The position numbers and the translations under genes were made by a program. Shown one piece after another: positions 14,070-14,405 of a DNA stretch of 14,405 nt. Within the stretch, counting starts at the first letter, position 1. Each line of letters begins with the position of its first letter. Origin of the DNA: Pseudomonadota bacterium (lineage in GTDB: Bacteria; Pseudomonadota; Gammaproteobacteria; Burkholderiales; Thiobacillaceae); NCBI GenBank assembly GCA_030836725.1, contig JAUPLV010000040.1, positions 1-14,405 of the forward strand. Direction: 5' to 3'. The notes beneath the pieces were generated by a model. It did not search any database. It was not told where the DNA came from and saw only the letters and a list, made by a program, of their open reading frames with translations.

Positions 14070-14405
14070 ATGAGATATTGCGGTATAGACCTGCATTCGA
14101 ACAATAGCGTTGTCGTGGTGACGGACGAGGCGGACAAGGTGCTGCTCAGCCGGCGCTGCCCCAACGATCTTTCGACGATACTCGCGCTGCTTGCGCCGCA
14201 CCGCGGCGAGCTGGCCGGGGTTGTCGTCGAATCCACCTACAACTGGTACTGGCTGGTCGACGGACTGATGGCCGAAGGCTACGCCGTCAAGCTCGCCAAC
14301 ACAGTCGCCATGAAACGCTACGACGGACTCAAATACAGCGACGACGAGAGCGACGCCGCCCACCTGGCGCACCTGCTGCGGCTGGGCATCCTGCCCACCG
14401 GCTAT
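14070..14405 (+). CDS. IS110 family transposase (partial, 5' part)
   Basis: The first 112 codons of an IS110-family DEDD transposase run off the right edge. The RuvC-like catalytic acidic residues are visible: D7 in GIDLHS, E54 in VVVEST, and D92 and D95 in KYSDDESDAAHLAHLLR. IS110 enzymes move circular intermediates using a guide RNA and a C-terminal serine-containing Tnp20 domain, which is outside the window. The ATG at 14070 is fixed by a strong AAAGGAGG SD (14057-14064). No frameshift is seen in the visible part. IS110 elements usually lack terminal inverted repeats, so the left end cannot be placed exactly; it must lie between about 13904 and 14050. Confidence 0.9.
   Translation, partial: MRYCGIDLHSNNSVVVVTDEADKVLLSRRCPNDLSTILALLAPHRGELAGVVVESTYNWYWLVDGLMAEGYAVKLANTVAMKRYDGLKYSDDESDAAHLAHLLRLGILPTGY

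Larger units (their letters stand above)
13904..14405 (+). mobile_element. IS110 family insertion sequence, left part
   Basis: The transposase gene, its SD, the hairpin with T-run and probably the preceding promoter belong to one IS110 element truncated by the window edge. The left boundary is an upper limit, because the SD and GTG start of the 5'-nucleotidase at 13903 are intact. No clear inverted repeats or target duplication are visible, as expected for this family. Confidence 0.6.

Overview
This is a GC-rich chromosomal window with dense bacterial gene packing. It most resembles a betaproteobacterium (Rhodocyclales or Nitrosomonadales type). The clues are an ArsS/flavoprotein pair, an HPP-CBS membrane protein, a large PAS-GGDEF-EAL regulator, an IPTL-CTERM-like exported protein and RlmJ. 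The taxonomic placement is inference from gene content and codon style, not from a marker gene. No tRNA, rRNA or CRISPR array is visible.

Left region (1-3275). Three minus-strand genes run toward the left edge: an XRE-cupin regulator, the radical SAM enzyme ArsS, and the first 41 codons of an FAD-dependent disulfide oxidoreductase whose TTG start overlaps the arsS stop. Divergent from the regulator is a two-gene unit whose genes overlap by 4 bp: a class I glutamine amidotransferase and a YiiM-like MOSC protein. A perfect 17-bp palindrome lies in the divergent promoter region and is the obvious candidate operator.

Middle region (3276-7216). A well-formed promoter and Shine-Dalgarno (SD) site precede a 718-residue exported protein. 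It has an unassigned N-terminal domain, four prealbumin-like (SpaA/Sdr-type) repeats each with a cysteine pair, and a C-terminal IPTL-CTERM-like sorting tail. An intergenic stretch with several inverted repeats separates it from rlmJ. A convergent DUF454/YbaN-like membrane protein follows.

Right region (7400-13903), all on the minus strand. It holds a membrane-bound diguanylate cyclase/phosphodiesterase with every signature motif intact, an HPP-family membrane protein with two CBS domains, a small cysteine-containing protein, and a secreted 5'-nucleotidase-type metallophosphatase. Just upstream of the cyclase is a short frame with an ideal SD but an ATT codon where a start should be. It encodes a signal-peptide-like sequence and looks like the remnant of a deleted exported-protein gene.

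Right edge (13904-14405). An IS110-family (DEDD) transposase begins at 14070 and runs off the window. The spacer before it contains a sigma70-like promoter, a hairpin, and an A-tract/U-tract hairpin with a GNRA loop ending in six T. This layout is compatible with a small RNA of about 80 nt, a candidate IS110 bridge/seek RNA, or else with a terminator that shields the transposase.
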